DNA of 64,000 nucleotides from Pantoea sp. Mb-10 (GCF_021272205.1 NZ_JAJSDX010000007.1:224768-288767); one strand, 5' to 3'; numbered from the stretch's first letter, positions 18,331-28,333 are shown. The notes: generated from the sequence alone by a model not told the origin. Translations and numbers: made by a program.

Positions 18331-18999
18331 ATGGGTATCTTTTCTCGCTTTGCCGATATCGTCAACGCCAACATTAATTCGCTGCTTGAGCGCGCAGAGG
18401 ATCCACAGAAGTTGGTGCGTCTCATGATTCAAGAAATGGAAGATACGCTGGTGGAAGTGCGCTCGACCTCGGCTCGTGCCCTGGCGGAGAAAAAGCAGCT
18501 GCAGCGTCGTATCGACCAAGCGGAAACGCAGCAGGCGGAATGGCAGCAGAAAGCCGAGCTGGCCATCAGTAGAGAAAAAGAAGATTTGGCACGTGCGGCC
18601 CTGATCGAAAAGCAGAAACTGACCGATCTGATTGCCGCGTTGCAGCAGGAGGCGGAGCAGGTTGAAGAGACGCTTGCACGCATGAAAGGCGAAATCGCCG
18701 AGCTGGAGAAAAAACTCAGCGAAACGCGCGCCCGTCAGCAAGCTCTGACGCTGCGCCACCAAGCTGCTTCATCGTCACGTGATGTGCGTCGCCAGCTGGA
18801 CAGCGGCAAAATTGATGAAGCGATGGCACGCTTTGAGTCATTTGAGCGCCGCATTGACCACATGGAAGCTGAGGCGGAAAGTCAGCGCTTCGGAAAAGCC
18901 AAAACGCTGGATCAGGAATTTGCTGACCTTAAAGCAGACGATGAAATCAGTCAGCAGCTGGCGGCGCTGAAAGCCAAAATGAGCCAGCGTAGCGAGTGA
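18331..18999 (+). CDS. pspA: Phage-shock protein A
   Basis: A 222-residue ESCRT-III/Vipp1-family peripheral membrane protein that stabilises the damaged inner membrane and also restrains PspF. It begins [20 protein letters not shown] (the N-terminal amphipathic helix) and is otherwise helical coiled coil rich in Q, E, K and A to about residue 185. The length matches E. coli PspA (222). The ATG at 18331 follows TGAGGA and lies downstream of the sigma-54 promoter; longer frames starting at 18187 are rejected. First gene of pspABCD. Confidence 0.98.
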   Translation: MGIFSRFADIVNANINSLLERAEDPQKLVRLMIQEMEDTLVEVRSTSARALAEKKQLQRRIDQAETQQAEWQQKAELAISREKEDLARAALIEKQKLTDLIAALQQEAEQVEETLARMKGEIAELEKKLSETRARQQALTLRHQAASSSRDVRRQLDSGKIDEAMARFESFERRIDHMEAEAESQRFGKAKTLDQEFADLKADDEISQQLAALKAKMSQRSE

Positions 19000-19055
19000 A
19001 GGCGCGTGTCCAGCAAACGGACATGACGTGACCGTTTAATGATTAAGGAGAGTCA

Positions 19056-19283
19056 ATGAGCGCATTATTTCTGGCCATACCGCTGACGATTTTCGTGCTG
19101 TTCGTCGCCCCGATCTGGCTATGGCTGCATTACAGTAATAAGCGCGGCGGCGGCGCGGAGCTCTCTTCCAGCGAGATGCAGCGTTTACAGCAGCTGACGC
19201 TGGAGGCCCGCCGCATGCGGGAGCGCGTTGAGGCGCTGGAGGCGATTTTAGATGCCGAGCACCCTAACTGGAGGCAGCCATGA
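19056..19283 (+). CDS. pspB: Phage-shock protein B
   Basis: A 75-residue inner-membrane protein with one N-terminal transmembrane helix (LFLAIPLTIFVLFVAPIWLW) and a cytoplasmic coiled coil (MQRLQQLTLEARRMRERVEA). PspB works with PspC to sense envelope stress and relieve PspA inhibition of PspF. AAGGAG lies 7 nt before the ATG. Its stop overlaps the pspC start (ATGATGA), which couples their translation. Confidence 0.96.
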   Translation: MSALFLAIPLTIFVLFVAPIWLWLHYSNKRGGGAELSSSEMQRLQQLTLEARRMRERVEALEAILDAEHPNWRQP

Positions 19284-19627
19284 TGAAGGGCCGCAAACTG
19301 TGGCGCATCCCGCAGCAGGGCAAAATCCGCGGCGTTTGCGCGGGATTGGCGGAGTACCTCGATATTCCGGTGCGCCTGCTGCGCATTATCGTGGTGTTAT
19401 CGCTGTTTTTTGGCCTGTTTATGTTCACGATCGTGGCGTACTTTATTCTCGGCTTTGTGTTAGACGAGAAGCCTGAAGACGCCCCTGAACAACGTACACC
19501 CAGCGCCCGCGATCTGCTTAATGAGCTGGAAAGCGCCTTGAGCAGCGATGAACGTAACGTGCGAGAAATTGAACGTTACGTCACCTCGGAAACGTTCAGC
19601 GTTCGCAGTCGTTTCCGCCAGCTCTAA
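19280..19627 (+). CDS. pspC: Phage-shock protein C
   Basis: A 115-residue inner-membrane stress sensor. The PspC domain begins GRKLWRIPQQGKIRGVCAGL, followed by the hydrophobic helix (IIVVLSLFFGLFMFTIVAYF). The C-terminus RYVTSETFSVRSRFRQL is nearly invariant in PspC. Two ATGs in tandem (19280, 19283) could start it. It overlaps pspB by 4 bp and is cotranscribed with pspABD. Confidence 0.96.
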   Translation: MMKGRKLWRIPQQGKIRGVCAGLAEYLDIPVRLLRIIVVLSLFFGLFMFTIVAYFILGFVLDEKPEDAPEQRTPSARDLLNELESALSSDERNVREIERYVTSETFSVRSRFRQL

Positions 19628-19682
19628 TCACTATTTGCGGGCCCGACAGCGGGTCCGCGTTCTATGCCGTTGAGAGGTGGTC

Positions 19683-19931
19683 ATGCATTCACAACGTTTT
19701 ACTGCGTTACGTCGCCGCGCCACGCCTGCATTGAAGTCGGCAGGAAAATTTATCATTATCAACGCCGTAACCTATGCGCCCGGCGGGCTGGCTGGCTGGG
19801 CAGTAAAATCGGTGGCGCGCCGCCCGCTTCGCCTGTTGCTGGCGGCAGCCCTGGAGCCGGTGCTTAGCAAGACGCTCAAGCGCCTTGCGGCACGCTTCAT
19901 CAGGGATAACGATGAAAAGACTGCAAAATGA
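19683..19931 (+). CDS. pspD: Phage-shock protein D
   Basis: An 82-residue small peripheral membrane protein of the Psp operon, with unclear function. The central segment APGGLAGWAVKSVARRPLRL matches the conserved PspD core, followed by LLLAAALEPVLSKTLKRLA. The ATG at 19683 is preferred to the GTG at 19677 because GAGAGG lies 5 nt upstream of it. It is a few residues longer than E. coli PspD (73). Its 3' end overlaps ycjX by 20 bp. No pspE rhodanese gene follows, unlike E. coli. Confidence 0.9.
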   Translation: MHSQRFTALRRRATPALKSAGKFIIINAVTYAPGGLAGWAVKSVARRPLRLLLAAALEPVLSKTLKRLAARFIRDNDEKTAK

Positions 19932-21309
19932 ATTGGCGGCGTGGGTTAATCGCGGCGTTGACCGCCACCTGCGCCTCGCCGTTACCGGCTTGAGCCGCAG
20001 CGGCAAAACCGCGTTTATCACCTCGCTGGTTAATCAACTGTTGAATGTTCACAGCGGCGCACGTTTGCCGCTGTTTTCTGCGGTACGCGAAGCGCGGCTG
20101 CTTGGCGTCAAGCGTGTGCCACAGCGCGAACTCGGTACGCCTCGCTTTACTTACGATGAGGGATTGGCGCAGCTTTACAGCACGCCGCCCGTTTGGCCAA
20201 CGCCCACGCGTGGCGTCAGTGAGATGTGCCTCGCGCTGCGCTATCGGCCGGATCGCTCGCTGCTGCGCCACGTCAAAGATACCGCCACGCTCTATCTCGA
20301 AATTGTGGATTATCCCGGCGAGTGGCTGCTTGATTTGCCGATGCTGGGGCAAGATTACCTGAGCTGGTCGCGGCAAATGCGCGGCTTACTCAGCGGCCCG
20401 CGTCAGCAGTGGGCGGCGACATGGCAGCAACGCTGTGCGGATCTCGATCCCTTCGCTCCGGCGGATGAGAATCGTCTGGCTGAGATCGCCGCCGCCTGGA
20501 CCGCTTATTTACATCAGTGTAAAGATCAGGGATTGCACTTTATTCAACCGGGTCGCTTTGTGCTGCCGGGCGAGATGGCGGGGGCACCGGCGCTGCAATT
20601 TTTTCCATGGCCGCAGGATGATGAAACGCGCGCCAGCGCGCTGTTGCAGGCGCCGGCGGGCAGTAACTTCGCTGTGCTGCAGCAACGCTTCGCCTATTAC
20701 TGTCAGCACATCGTGAAAGGGTTCTATAAAAATCACTTTCTACGCTTTGACCGCCAGATTGTCTTGGTGGATTGCCTTCAGCCGCTCAACAGTGGTCCGC
20801 AGGCGTTTAATGATATGCGCCTTGCGTTAACCCAGCTAATGCAGAGCTTCCACTATGGTCAGCGTACGCTATTTCGCCGTCTGTTCTCGCCGGTGATTGA
20901 TAAACTCCTGTTCGCGGCCACTAAAGCCGATCACATCACCGCCGATCAGCACGCCAACATGGTGTCGCTGCTGCAGCAGCTGGTGCAGGACGCCTGGCAA
21001 AACGCCGCCTTTGAAGGCATCAGCATGGACTGCATGGGACTGGCTTCGGTGCAGGCGACAGAGAGCGGCCTGGTTGATCACCGCGGTGAGAAAATTCCGG
21101 CGTTACGCGGTCACCGACTCAGTGACAATGAAGCCCTTACCGTGTATCCCGGTGAAGTGCCGCCGCGCCTGCCGGGAAACAACTTTTGGCAGCAGCAAGG
21201 TTTTCAATTTGAACAGTTCCGCCCCCGGCAGCTGGACGTCGATCGTCCACTGCCGCACATTCGTATGGATGCGGCGCTGGAATTTTTACTGGGAGATAAA
21301 TTGCGATGA
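19912..21309 (+). CDS. ycjX: YcjX family Ras-like GTP-binding protein
   Basis: A 465-residue P-loop protein of the DUF463 family, strongly conserved with E. coli YcjX and often in the PspF regulon. The Walker [21 protein letters not shown] sits near residue 20. Other conserved stretches are [20 protein letters not shown] and [20 protein letters not shown]. The start [20 protein letters not shown] at 19912 has AGGGATA just upstream and lies inside the pspD frame, so translation is probably coupled. Its stop overlaps ycjF by 4 bp. A role in phage-shock or envelope-stress physiology is inferred from the operon. Confidence 0.95.
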   Translation: MKRLQNELAAWVNRGVDRHLRLAVTGLSRSGKTAFITSLVNQLLNVHSGARLPLFSAVREARLLGVKRVPQRELGTPRFTYDEGLAQLYSTPPVWPTPTRGVSEMCLALRYRPDRSLLRHVKDTATLYLEIVDYPGEWLLDLPMLGQDYLSWSRQMRGLLSGPRQQWAATWQQRCADLDPFAPADENRLAEIAAAWTAYLHQCKDQGLHFIQPGRFVLPGEMAGAPALQFFPWPQDDETRASALLQAPAGSNFAVLQQRFAYYCQHIVKGFYKNHFLRFDRQIVLVDCLQPLNSGPQAFNDMRLALTQLMQSFHYGQRTLFRRLFSPVIDKLLFAATKADHITADQHANMVSLLQQLVQDAWQNAAFEGISMDCMGLASVQATESGLVDHRGEKIPALRGHRLSDNEALTVYPGEVPPRLPGNNFWQQQGFQFEQFRPRQLDVDRPLPHIRMDAALEFLLGDKLR

Positions 21310-22376
21310 GCGACGATACGCCGTTAAAACCGCGCATCGATTTTGCGCGTCCGCTGGAGAAGGATCCGGTGACGCCGCTGCGCGCGGCTCAGACCTTTTC
21401 ACCGCAGGCTGAAGAAGCGTTTATGCCCAGCACTGAAGCCGAACCGCTGGAAGAGAGCGCGGGCGAAAAAGTCGTTGAAGCGGCGCTGCAGCCCAAGCGC
21501 AGCGTCTGGCGCAGGATGGTGGGCGCAGGCCTGGCGGTGTTTGCCTTGAGCGTCGTGGCGCAGGGCGTTGAGTGGCTGCATGATGCCTGGCTGACGCGCG
21601 ACGGGTTCGCGCTGGGCAGCGGTGTGGCCGGTGGCCTGATTGTGGCAGCGGGCACAGGGGCGCTGGTGAGCGAGTGGCGCCGGCTGTACAAGCTGCGCGC
21701 CCGCGCTGAAACGCGTGACACCGCGCGCACCTTGCTGAACAGTCACGGTGTGGGTAAAGGACGCGACTTTTGCGAACGTCTGGCGCGTCAGGCGCAGCTT
21801 GATCACGGTCATCCGGCACTGCAGCGCTGGCACGCCGCGCTGCACGACACGCAAAACGACCGGGAGATCGTGACGCTGTATGCCCAATTTGTACAGCCGG
21901 TGCTTGATCGTCAGGCGCGTCGTGAAATCAGCCGCCACGCGGCCGAATCCACGCTCATGATTGCCGTGAGTCCACTGGCGCTGGTCGACATGGCTTTCAT
22001 GGCCTGGCGCAATCTGCGTCTGGTAAACCGCATCGCGGCCATTTACGGTATTGAGCTGGGCTACTTCAGCCGCCTGCGTCTGTTTCGCCTTGTGCTGCTA
22101 AATATGGCGTTTGCCGGGGCGTCGGAGCTGGTGCGTGAAGTTGGCATGGACTGGGTTTCCCAGGACGTTGCGGCGCGTCTTTCCGCCAGAGCGGCGCAAG
22201 GTATTGGCGCAGGGCTGCTCACCGCCCGCTTGGGCATTAAAGCGATGGAGCTGTGTCGTCCTCTGCCGTGGCTCGAAACGGATAAACCGCGCTTAGGCGA
22301 CTTTCGGCGTGAATTAGTGTCCCAGCTGAAAGCGGCTTTGGCGAAAAGCAGTAATAAAGCAGACACCACCAAATAA
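21306..22376 (+). CDS. ycjF: YcjF, UPF0283 inner-membrane protein
   Basis: A 356-residue member of the TIGR01620/UPF0283 family. The N-terminal 70 residues are charged and probably cytoplasmic ([20 protein letters not shown]). Two hydrophobic segments follow ([20 protein letters not shown], then [18 protein letters not shown]), and a C-terminal domain similar to that of other YcjF proteins ([20 protein letters not shown]). Translationally coupled to ycjX by an ATGA overlap. Function unknown; it is consistently found with YcjX downstream of psp. Confidence 0.95.
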   Translation: MSDDTPLKPRIDFARPLEKDPVTPLRAAQTFSPQAEEAFMPSTEAEPLEESAGEKVVEAALQPKRSVWRRMVGAGLAVFALSVVAQGVEWLHDAWLTRDGFALGSGVAGGLIVAAGTGALVSEWRRLYKLRARAETRDTARTLLNSHGVGKGRDFCERLARQAQLDHGHPALQRWHAALHDTQNDREIVTLYAQFVQPVLDRQARREISRHAAESTLMIAVSPLALVDMAFMAWRNLRLVNRIAAIYGIELGYFSRLRLFRLVLLNMAFAGASELVREVGMDWVSQDVAARLSARAAQGIGAGLLTARLGIKAMELCRPLPWLETDKPRLGDFRRELVSQLKAALAKSSNKADTTK

Positions 22377-22587
22377 TGCACGTTTGCTCGCCTTTCCTTC
22401 TGAACGGGAACGGAAGGGCGGCACGAACCTCCAATTGTCTCCCCCTCGACTACGCGTTCCTGCGCCGAAGATGACGCGCAGTGCGGCGTTGCTCGCAAAC
22501 TGTCAACTTTTCATGACAACACTCTTCTGAGGCGCTGCAAGTTAGCGTATTATCTGTAAAATCTCAGACAAAATAAGGCTCATCGCA

Positions 22588-24153
22588 ATGCGTTTGGAAG
22601 TTTTTTGCCAGGATCGCATCGGACTGGCGCGCGAGCTACTCGACCTGCTGGTGGCGCGCAATATCGATCTGCGCGGCATCGAAATTGCGCCGCTCGGCCG
22701 CATTTATCTCAACTTTTCGGCGCTGGCCTTTGAGCCCTTCAGCAGCCTGATGGCGGAAATTCGCCGTACACCGGGCGTGACTGACGTGCGCACCGTGGCC
22801 TATATGCCTTCAGAGCGTGAGCATCGCGCGCTGAGTGCGCTGCTGGTGGCGATGCCGGAGCCGGTATTTTCCATTGATTTAAAAGGCAAAGTGGAATTGT
22901 CTAACCCGGCGGCGCAAAATCTGTTCCAGCTCGACGAGCTGAAGCTGCGTAATCAAAATGCCGGTGCGCTGATTACCGGGTTCAATTTTCAGCGTTGGCT
23001 GGAGCACGAACGTGTCGATGCGCAGGCGCAGCAGGTGGTGATTCACGGGCGGGATTTCCTGATGGAAGCGCGGCCCATTTATCTGGCCGGCGAAGAGAGC
23101 CAGGACGATCAGCCGGTGGGCGCGATGGTGACGCTGAAATCCACCGCGCGAATGGGGCGCCAGCTGCAAAACCTCCAGGTGACGGACGAGTCCGAGTTTG
23201 AGCACATCGTGGCCGTGACGCCAAAGATGCGTCAAGTTGTCGATCAGGCCCGCAAGCTGGCAATGCATAGCGCGCCGCTGCTGATTGTGGGCGACACCGG
23301 CACCGGCAAAGACATGCTGGCCCGCGCCTGCCACCTGCGCAGCGCGCGCGGCAAAAAACCGTTTTTGGCGCTCAATTGCGCTTCACTGCCCGACGACGTG
23401 GCTGAAAGTGAACTTTTTGGTCATGCGCCTGGGGCGTACCCCAATGCGTTAGAGGGGAAAAAAGGATTTTTTGAGCAGGCAAACGGCGGGTCCGTGCTGC
23501 TGGATGAAATTGGTGAAATGTCGCCACGGATGCAAACCAAACTGCTGCGTTTTCTCAACGATGGCACCTTCCGTCGCGTTGGTGAGGAGCATGAGGTGCA
23601 CGTTGATGTGCGCGTGATTTGCGCTACGCAAAAAAATCTCTTTGAACTGGTGCAGCGCGGCGAATTTCGAGAGGATCTGTTCTACCGTCTCAATGTGCTC
23701 ACCTTAAATTTGCCGCCGCTGCGCGATCGCCCGCAGGATATTCTGCCGCTGAGCGAGATGTTTGTGGCGCGCTTTGCCGACGAGCAGGGGCTACCGCGGC
23801 CGCGTCTCTCGCCTCAGCTCGCGCCGTTTCTTATGCGCTACAGCTGGCCGGGTAATGTGCGGCAGCTCAAAAACGCCCTGTACCGTGCGCTGACGCAGCT
23901 GGAAGGGTACGAGCTGCGCCCGCAGGATATTGTGCTGCCGGAACAGGCGCTTAACGTCTCGCTGGGGGACGAAGCGATGGAAGGATCGCTGGATGACATT
24001 ACGAGCCGGTTTGAACGCTCGGTACTGACGCGGCTCTACATCTCCTACCCGAGTACGCGTAAATTAGCCAAGCGGCTGGGCGTATCGCACACGGCGATTG
24101 CGAATAAACTGCGTGAATATGGTTTGGGCCAAAAGCGCGGAGAAGGCGAGTAA
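22588..24153 (+). CDS. tyrR: Aromatic amino acid regulator TyrR
   Basis: TyrR controls aromatic amino acid biosynthesis and transport genes in response to Tyr, Phe and Trp. The 521-residue protein has an N-terminal ACT domain (MRLEVFCQDRIGLARELLDL), a PAS domain from about residue 75, a sigma-54-type AAA+ domain with Walker A GDTGTGKD and GGSVLLDEIGEM, and a C-terminal helix-turn-helix (TRKLAKRLGVSHTAIANKLR). The sigma-54 contact loop is degenerate: GAYPNAL at 282-288 stands where GAFTGA would be, consistent with a sigma-70 regulator; E. coli TyrR lacks this short segment. A TATTAT -10 element lies near 22548, with TGTAAA half-site sequence just after it. Confidence 0.97.
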   Translation: MRLEVFCQDRIGLARELLDLLVARNIDLRGIEIAPLGRIYLNFSALAFEPFSSLMAEIRRTPGVTDVRTVAYMPSEREHRALSALLVAMPEPVFSIDLKGKVELSNPAAQNLFQLDELKLRNQNAGALITGFNFQRWLEHERVDAQAQQVVIHGRDFLMEARPIYLAGEESQDDQPVGAMVTLKSTARMGRQLQNLQVTDESEFEHIVAVTPKMRQVVDQARKLAMHSAPLLIVGDTGTGKDMLARACHLRSARGKKPFLALNCASLPDDVAESELFGHAPGAYPNALEGKKGFFEQANGGSVLLDEIGEMSPRMQTKLLRFLNDGTFRRVGEEHEVHVDVRVICATQKNLFELVQRGEFREDLFYRLNVLTLNLPPLRDRPQDILPLSEMFVARFADEQGLPRPRLSPQLAPFLMRYSWPGNVRQLKNALYRALTQLEGYELRPQDIVLPEQALNVSLGDEAMEGSLDDITSRFERSVLTRLYISYPSTRKLAKRLGVSHTAIANKLREYGLGQKRGEGE

Positions 24154-24168
24154 TCACCGGTAAGGGAT

Positions 24169-24193
24169 GCCTGTAGCGACGCCCGCTACAGGC
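24169..24193. terminator. Stem-loop between convergent tyrR and tpx
   Basis: A perfect 10-bp stem, GCCTGTAGCG/CGCTACAGGC, with a 5-nt loop lies between the two convergent stop codons. No U run follows on either strand, so it may be a transcript-stabilising or rho-assisted terminator. Confidence 0.45.
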
Positions 24194-24200
24194 AGAAGCG

Positions 24201-24704
24201 TTATTTCAACGCAGCAAGAGCCGCATCGTAGTCTGGCTCGTGGGTGATTTCATCGACCAACTCGCTGTAAATCACCGTGTCATTTTCGTCCAGTACTACC
24301 ACGGCACGCGCGGTTAACCCTTTCAACGGGCCATCCGCAATGGCAACGCCGTAATCTTCTTTAAATTCCGATCCGCGCATCGCCGACAGCGTGACAACGT
24401 TATTGACGCCCTCAGCGCCGCAAAAGCGTGATTGCGCAAACGGCAGGTCAGCAGAGATACACAGCACGACCGTGTTGTCGGCATCACCAGAGCGCTCGTT
24501 GAACTTACGCACCGAGGCCGCACAGACGCCGGTATCAATGCTCGGGAAAATGTTCAGCACTTTGCGTTTGCCTGCGAAGGTTGCCAGCGAAACATCATTC
24601 AGATCTTTGGCAACCAGCGTGAAAGGCTTCGCCTTTTCACCGGCCTGAGGGAAGTGTCCCGCTACGGGGACGTCATTGCCCTGAAAATGCACTTTCTGCG
24701 ACAT
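24201..24704 (-). CDS. tpx: Thiol peroxidase Tpx
   Basis: An atypical 2-Cys peroxiredoxin of 167 residues that reduces alkyl hydroperoxides using thioredoxin. The peroxidatic Cys is in [16 protein letters not shown] and the resolving Cys in [14 protein letters not shown], about 34 residues apart as in E. coli Tpx. The N-terminus [20 protein letters not shown] is typical. AAGGAA lies 7 nt before the ATG. Single gene, convergent with tyrR and divergent from ycjG. Confidence 0.97.
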   Translation of the reverse strand: MSQKVHFQGNDVPVAGHFPQAGEKAKPFTLVAKDLNDVSLATFAGKRKVLNIFPSIDTGVCAASVRKFNERSGDADNTVVLCISADLPFAQSRFCGAEGVNNVVTLSAMRGSEFKEDYGVAIADGPLKGLTARAVVVLDENDTVIYSELVDEITHEPDYDAALAALK

Positions 24705-24843
24705 AGGATTTCCTTATTAACAATAAAAACCAGACAACTTTGCCATCTGGACAGGTATAGCGCCTGTTTATGACATAAATTTTAAGGGTTTTCGAGTGTA
24801 AACCATGCCGTTGTGTGAATCACCGCAACCTTAAGGAGAAATA

Positions 24844-25830
24844 ATGAGAACAGTGAAAAGTTACCCGGAAGCCTGGCCGCTGCATTCGCCGTTTGTTATT
24901 TCGCGCGGCAGCCGCACCGAAGCGCACGTGGTGGTGGTGGAGATCGAACAGGACGGCTACAAAGGCGTCGGCGAAGCCACGCCGTATGCGCGCTATGGTG
25001 AAAGCGAAGCGTCGGTGCTACAGCAAATCGCCGATCAGCTGGCGGCCATTCAGCACGGCATGACGCGCGCCGAGCTGCAGCAGGCGATGCCCGCAGGCGC
25101 GGCGCGCAACGCCATCGACTGCGCGCTGTGGGATTTGGCCTGTCAACAACAGGGGCAATCCCTGGCGTCACTGAGCAACCTGCAGACGCCGGACGCGATC
25201 GTGACGGCGCACACGGTGAGCATTGATACGCCCGATGCCATGGCGAGCAGCGCCTCAGCGCTCTGGCAGCATGGGGCACGCCTACTTAAAATCAAAATGG
25301 ATAATCATCTGATCAGTGAACGGCTGGTGGCCATTCGCAGCGCCGTACCGGAGGCCACGCTGATTGTTGATGCCAACGAATCCTGGCCCGCAGAAGGTTT
25401 GGCGGCGCGCTGCCAGCTGCTGGCGGATTTGCAGGTTGCCATGCTGGAGCAGCCGCTGCCCGCCGGAGAGGACGCGGCGCTGGAGAATTTTATTCATCCG
25501 CTGCCTATCTGCGCCGACGAGAGCTGTCACACGCGGGAAAACCTGCCGCCGCTGCAAGGGCGCTACGACATGATCAACATCAAGCTCGATAAAACCGGCG
25601 GATTCACCGAGGCGCTGGCACTGGCTAGCGCGGCAGAGGCGCAGGGGTTTAAGATCATGCTCGGTTGTATGCTGTGCACATCGCGTGCGATACGCGCTGC
25701 GCTGCCGCTTACCGCCGTAGCCACTTTTGCCGATCTGGATGGCCCAACGTGGCTGGCAGTAGACGTTGAGCCCGCGCTGCACTTCGCGCACGGTGTCCTT
25801 AATCTGCGGGCTGCCAGCGCAGCAGGTTGA
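24844..25830 (+). CDS. ycjG: L-Ala-D/L-Glu epimerase (enolase superfamily)
   Basis: This enzyme converts L-Ala-D-Glu from murein recycling to L-Ala-L-Glu so that it can be degraded. The 328-residue protein has the muconate-lactonizing-type fold: an N-terminal cap, then a barrel with catalytic lysine in LLKIKMDN and metal ligands Asp in LIVDANESW, Glu in AMLEQPLP and Asp in ICADESCHT. A second catalytic Lys is in MINIKLDKTGG. AAGGAG lies 5 nt before the ATG. Its 3' end overlaps convergent mpaA by 32 bp; mpaA releases the peptide substrate, so the two enzymes act in sequence. Confidence 0.94.
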   Translation: MRTVKSYPEAWPLHSPFVISRGSRTEAHVVVVEIEQDGYKGVGEATPYARYGESEASVLQQIADQLAAIQHGMTRAELQQAMPAGAARNAIDCALWDLACQQQGQSLASLSNLQTPDAIVTAHTVSIDTPDAMASSASALWQHGARLLKIKMDNHLISERLVAIRSAVPEATLIVDANESWPAEGLAARCQLLADLQVAMLEQPLPAGEDAALENFIHPLPICADESCHTRENLPPLQGRYDMINIKLDKTGGFTEALALASAAEAQGFKIMLGCMLCTSRAIRAALPLTAVATFADLDGPTWLAVDVEPALHFAHGVLNLRAASAAG

Positions 25831-26512
25831 TCATGGCGTCCAGATACACCTCCGTCGCTTCATCGACCGAAATAGGCGGCATTTCGGCGGTAATGCACAG
25901 CAGGCCGAGATCATCGCACCAACTGCCAAATGAGCCCGGCGTAGCGTAACCGACGCTGCTCACCAGCGGTAAGTCGGTTTGCGCTGCCAGCCATTGCCCA
26001 AGCGCGCTGTGGTGCGGATCGTCAATACACGCTAAGGGCTCATGCCACGACACGACCCAGTGCGGTTTTATCCGATGAATCAGCTGGCACAGCGCCTGCG
26101 TTTCAGGTTCCGAGGAAGGCGCATTGCCGGTGGACAGCACCACATCGCGCGCGTCTGCCGCGCTATTCCAGCGGTATACCGTGTCGCCGTGCTGCCAGTT
26201 TGCTGCGGGAAAATTGCGGTTGAGATCCACGCCATTTGCATTGGCACGTAAACCAAGCTGACAGCCGTCAGGGTTGACCGCCAGAATCACATGGTGGCGG
26301 CGCAGCGTGTCCGGCAGGGTGCGCATCGCGCCAGACAAGGTCGCAACGGCCGCATTTTCGTCACCGTGGGTGCCCGCAATAATCAGGCCAGTTTCGGCAT
26401 CCGCCGCAGGCGCGGGAAACCATAAAAGCGGGGCGCCCAGCGCGGAGCTGCCGTATTGCTGCCGAACCGCACTGAGTCTGCCGCGCAGCGGCCGGGGATG
26501 ATGTGCAGACAT
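25799..26512 (-). CDS. mpaA: Murein tripeptide amidase MpaA
   Basis: A cytoplasmic zinc carboxypeptidase of the M14 family that removes meso-diaminopimelate from the murein tripeptide L-Ala-gamma-D-Glu-mDAP, yielding the dipeptide used by YcjG. The 237-residue protein has the zinc-site segment IIAGTHGDENAAVATLSG and the substrate loop NPDGCQLGLRANANGVDLNR, both highly conserved in MpaA. The ATG at 26512 is chosen because GAGGAA lies just upstream; longer frames to 26593 are rejected. It is convergent with ycjG (32-bp overlap) and divergent from mppA, which imports the same tripeptide. Confidence 0.94.
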   Translation of the reverse strand: MSAHHPRPLRGRLSAVRQQYGSSALGAPLLWFPAPAADAETGLIIAGTHGDENAAVATLSGAMRTLPDTLRRHHVILAVNPDGCQLGLRANANGVDLNRNFPAANWQHGDTVYRWNSAADARDVVLSTGNAPSSEPETQALCQLIHRIKPHWVVSWHEPLACIDDPHHSALGQWLAAQTDLPLVSSVGYATPGSFGSWCDDLGLLCITAEMPPISVDEATEVYLDAMINLLRWQPAD

Positions 26513-26713
26513 AACGTTCCTCTTTGGGCGTCTCAAGGCGGGCGAACGCCGACGCGGTGAGCAAAAGTGTGACGGGAAGTTCAGGCTCAACATAGCGGTA
26601 AACCGCGCCTCGGGAAATAGCTATTTATTGATTAGCAATATGCGATAAAGTGCCAAGCGTCTCTGGCGGCGCAGCGCTTCTGTCGCCGTCATTATTGCGG
26701 GAAAGGAGGGATG

Positions 26714-28333
26714 ATGAAGGTAACGTGGCGTAAAACATGGGCGGCGGCATGGATTGCCAGTGCGTTGGCACCGGCATGGGCGGCGGAGGTGCCGGCTGGC
26801 GCACAGTTGGCGGCCAAACAGGAAATTGTTCGTCACATCAAAGATGAGCCCGCTTCGTTAGACCCACTAAAAGCGGTCGGGTTGCCTGAAATTCAGGTAA
26901 TGCGCGATCTCTTTGAAGGGCTAACCAATCAGGATGCACACGGGCAGATCGTGCCGGGCGTGGCGTCTGAATGGAGTACCCATGACAACAAAACCTGGCT
27001 GTTTACGCTGCGTAATGACGCCCGCTGGTCAAACGGCGAGCCGGTGACCGCGCAAGATTTTGTCTACAGCTGGCAGCGCCTGGTCGATCCCAAAAGCAGT
27101 TCGCCCTTCGCGTGGTTCGCCGCCCTAAGCGGCATTACCCACGCTGAAGCCATAACCCAAGGTAAAATGTCGCCCGACACCTTAGGCGTGGTCGCCACTG
27201 ACGCACAGCACCTTAAGGTGACGTTGTCACGACCTGTGCCGTGGTTCCCCGCAATGGTAGCCAATGTTGCGCTTTTCCCCGTACCGAAAAGCGTGATTGC
27301 ACAGTACGGCAACGACTGGACTGCGCCGGGCAAGCTGGTTGGCAACGGCGCCTATCAGCTGACGTCGCGCGTGGTGAATGAAAAAATCGTCCTGGCGCGT
27401 AATCCGCATTACTGGGACAACGCGCACTCCGTGCTGAATAAAGTGACATTTGTGCCGATCAACGAAGAGTCGAGCGCCACCAAACGCTACCGCGCCGGCG
27501 ACATCGATATCACCGAATCTTTTCCTAAAAACCTGTATGCCATGCTAAAGAAAACGTTGCCGGGCGAGGTGTATACGCCCGATCAACTCGGCACCTACTA
27601 CTATGCGTTTAACACGCAAAAAGGGCCAACCGCAGACGCACGGGTTCGCAGAGCGCTGTCATGGAGCATCGATCGCCGTATCATCGCGGAAAAAGTGTTG
27701 GGCACCGGGGAAAAACCGGCCTGGCACTTCACGCCAGACGTGACCGCCGGCTTTACCCCGCAGCAAAGTATTTTACAGCAGCACAGTCAGCAGGAACTCA
27801 ATGCTCAGGCAAAAGCGCTGTTAAGCGCTGCAGGCTATGGGCCGGGTAAGCCGCTGCATCTTACCCTGCTGTATAACACGTCGGAGAGCCATCAGAAGAT
27901 CGCGATTGCGGTCGCCTCCATGTGGAAAAAAAATCTGGGCGTGGACGTGACGCTGCAGAATCAGGAGTGGAAAAGCTATATCGATAGCCGCAACAGCGGC
28001 AATTTCGATGTGATTCGCGCCTCTTGGGTCGGCGACTACAATGAGCCTTCAACGTTCCTGAGCCTGTTGACCTCGGGTAACAGCAGCAATATTCCGCGCT
28101 TCCACAGTGCGGAATATGACGCCGTGCTGGCGAAAGCGAGCACTGATACCAATGCGGCGGCGCGCAATGCGGATTACAACAAAGCGGAACAGATCATCGC
28201 CGAACAGGCGCCCATCGCGCCGATTTATCAATACACGAACGGTCGATTGATCAAGCCGTACGTCAAGGGCTATCCCATTACCAACCCCGAAGATGTGGCC
28301 TACAGCCGTGAGCTGTGGATCGCGCAGCATTAA
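26714..28333 (+). CDS. mppA: Periplasmic murein tripeptide-binding protein MppA
   Basis: An OppA-family solute-binding protein that delivers the murein tripeptide to the Opp permease for recycling. The 539-residue protein starts with signal peptide MKVTWRKTWAAAWIASALAP followed by AWAAEVPAG. SBP_bac_5 signatures are visible (DEPASLDPLKAVGLPEIQVM and SWVGDYNEPSTFLSLLTSGN). A strong AGGAGG at 26704-26709 precedes two tandem ATGs; the second (26714) has the better spacing. The neighbours mpaA and ycjG complete a murein-peptide salvage set. A matS site lies inside the coding sequence. Confidence 0.93.
   Translation: MKVTWRKTWAAAWIASALAPAWAAEVPAGAQLAAKQEIVRHIKDEPASLDPLKAVGLPEIQVMRDLFEGLTNQDAHGQIVPGVASEWSTHDNKTWLFTLRNDARWSNGEPVTAQDFVYSWQRLVDPKSSSPFAWFAALSGITHAEAITQGKMSPDTLGVVATDAQHLKVTLSRPVPWFPAMVANVALFPVPKSVIAQYGNDWTAPGKLVGNGAYQLTSRVVNEKIVLARNPHYWDNAHSVLNKVTFVPINEESSATKRYRAGDIDITESFPKNLYAMLKKTLPGEVYTPDQLGTYYYAFNTQKGPTADARVRRALSWSIDRRIIAEKVLGTGEKPAWHFTPDVTAGFTPQQSILQQHSQQELNAQAKALLSAAGYGPGKPLHLTLLYNTSESHQKIAIAVASMWKKNLGVDVTLQNQEWKSYIDSRNSGNFDVIRASWVGDYNEPSTFLSLLTSGNSSNIPRFHSAEYDAVLAKASTDTNAAARNADYNKAEQIIAEQAPIAPIYQYTNGRLIKPYVKGYPITNPEDVAYSRELWIAQH
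27218..27230. other. matS site (MatP binding, Ter macrodomain)
   Basis: GTGACGTTGTCAC fits the matS consensus GTGACRNYGTCAC exactly. MatP bound at such sites organises the Ter macrodomain in Enterobacterales. Located within mppA. Confidence 0.75.
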
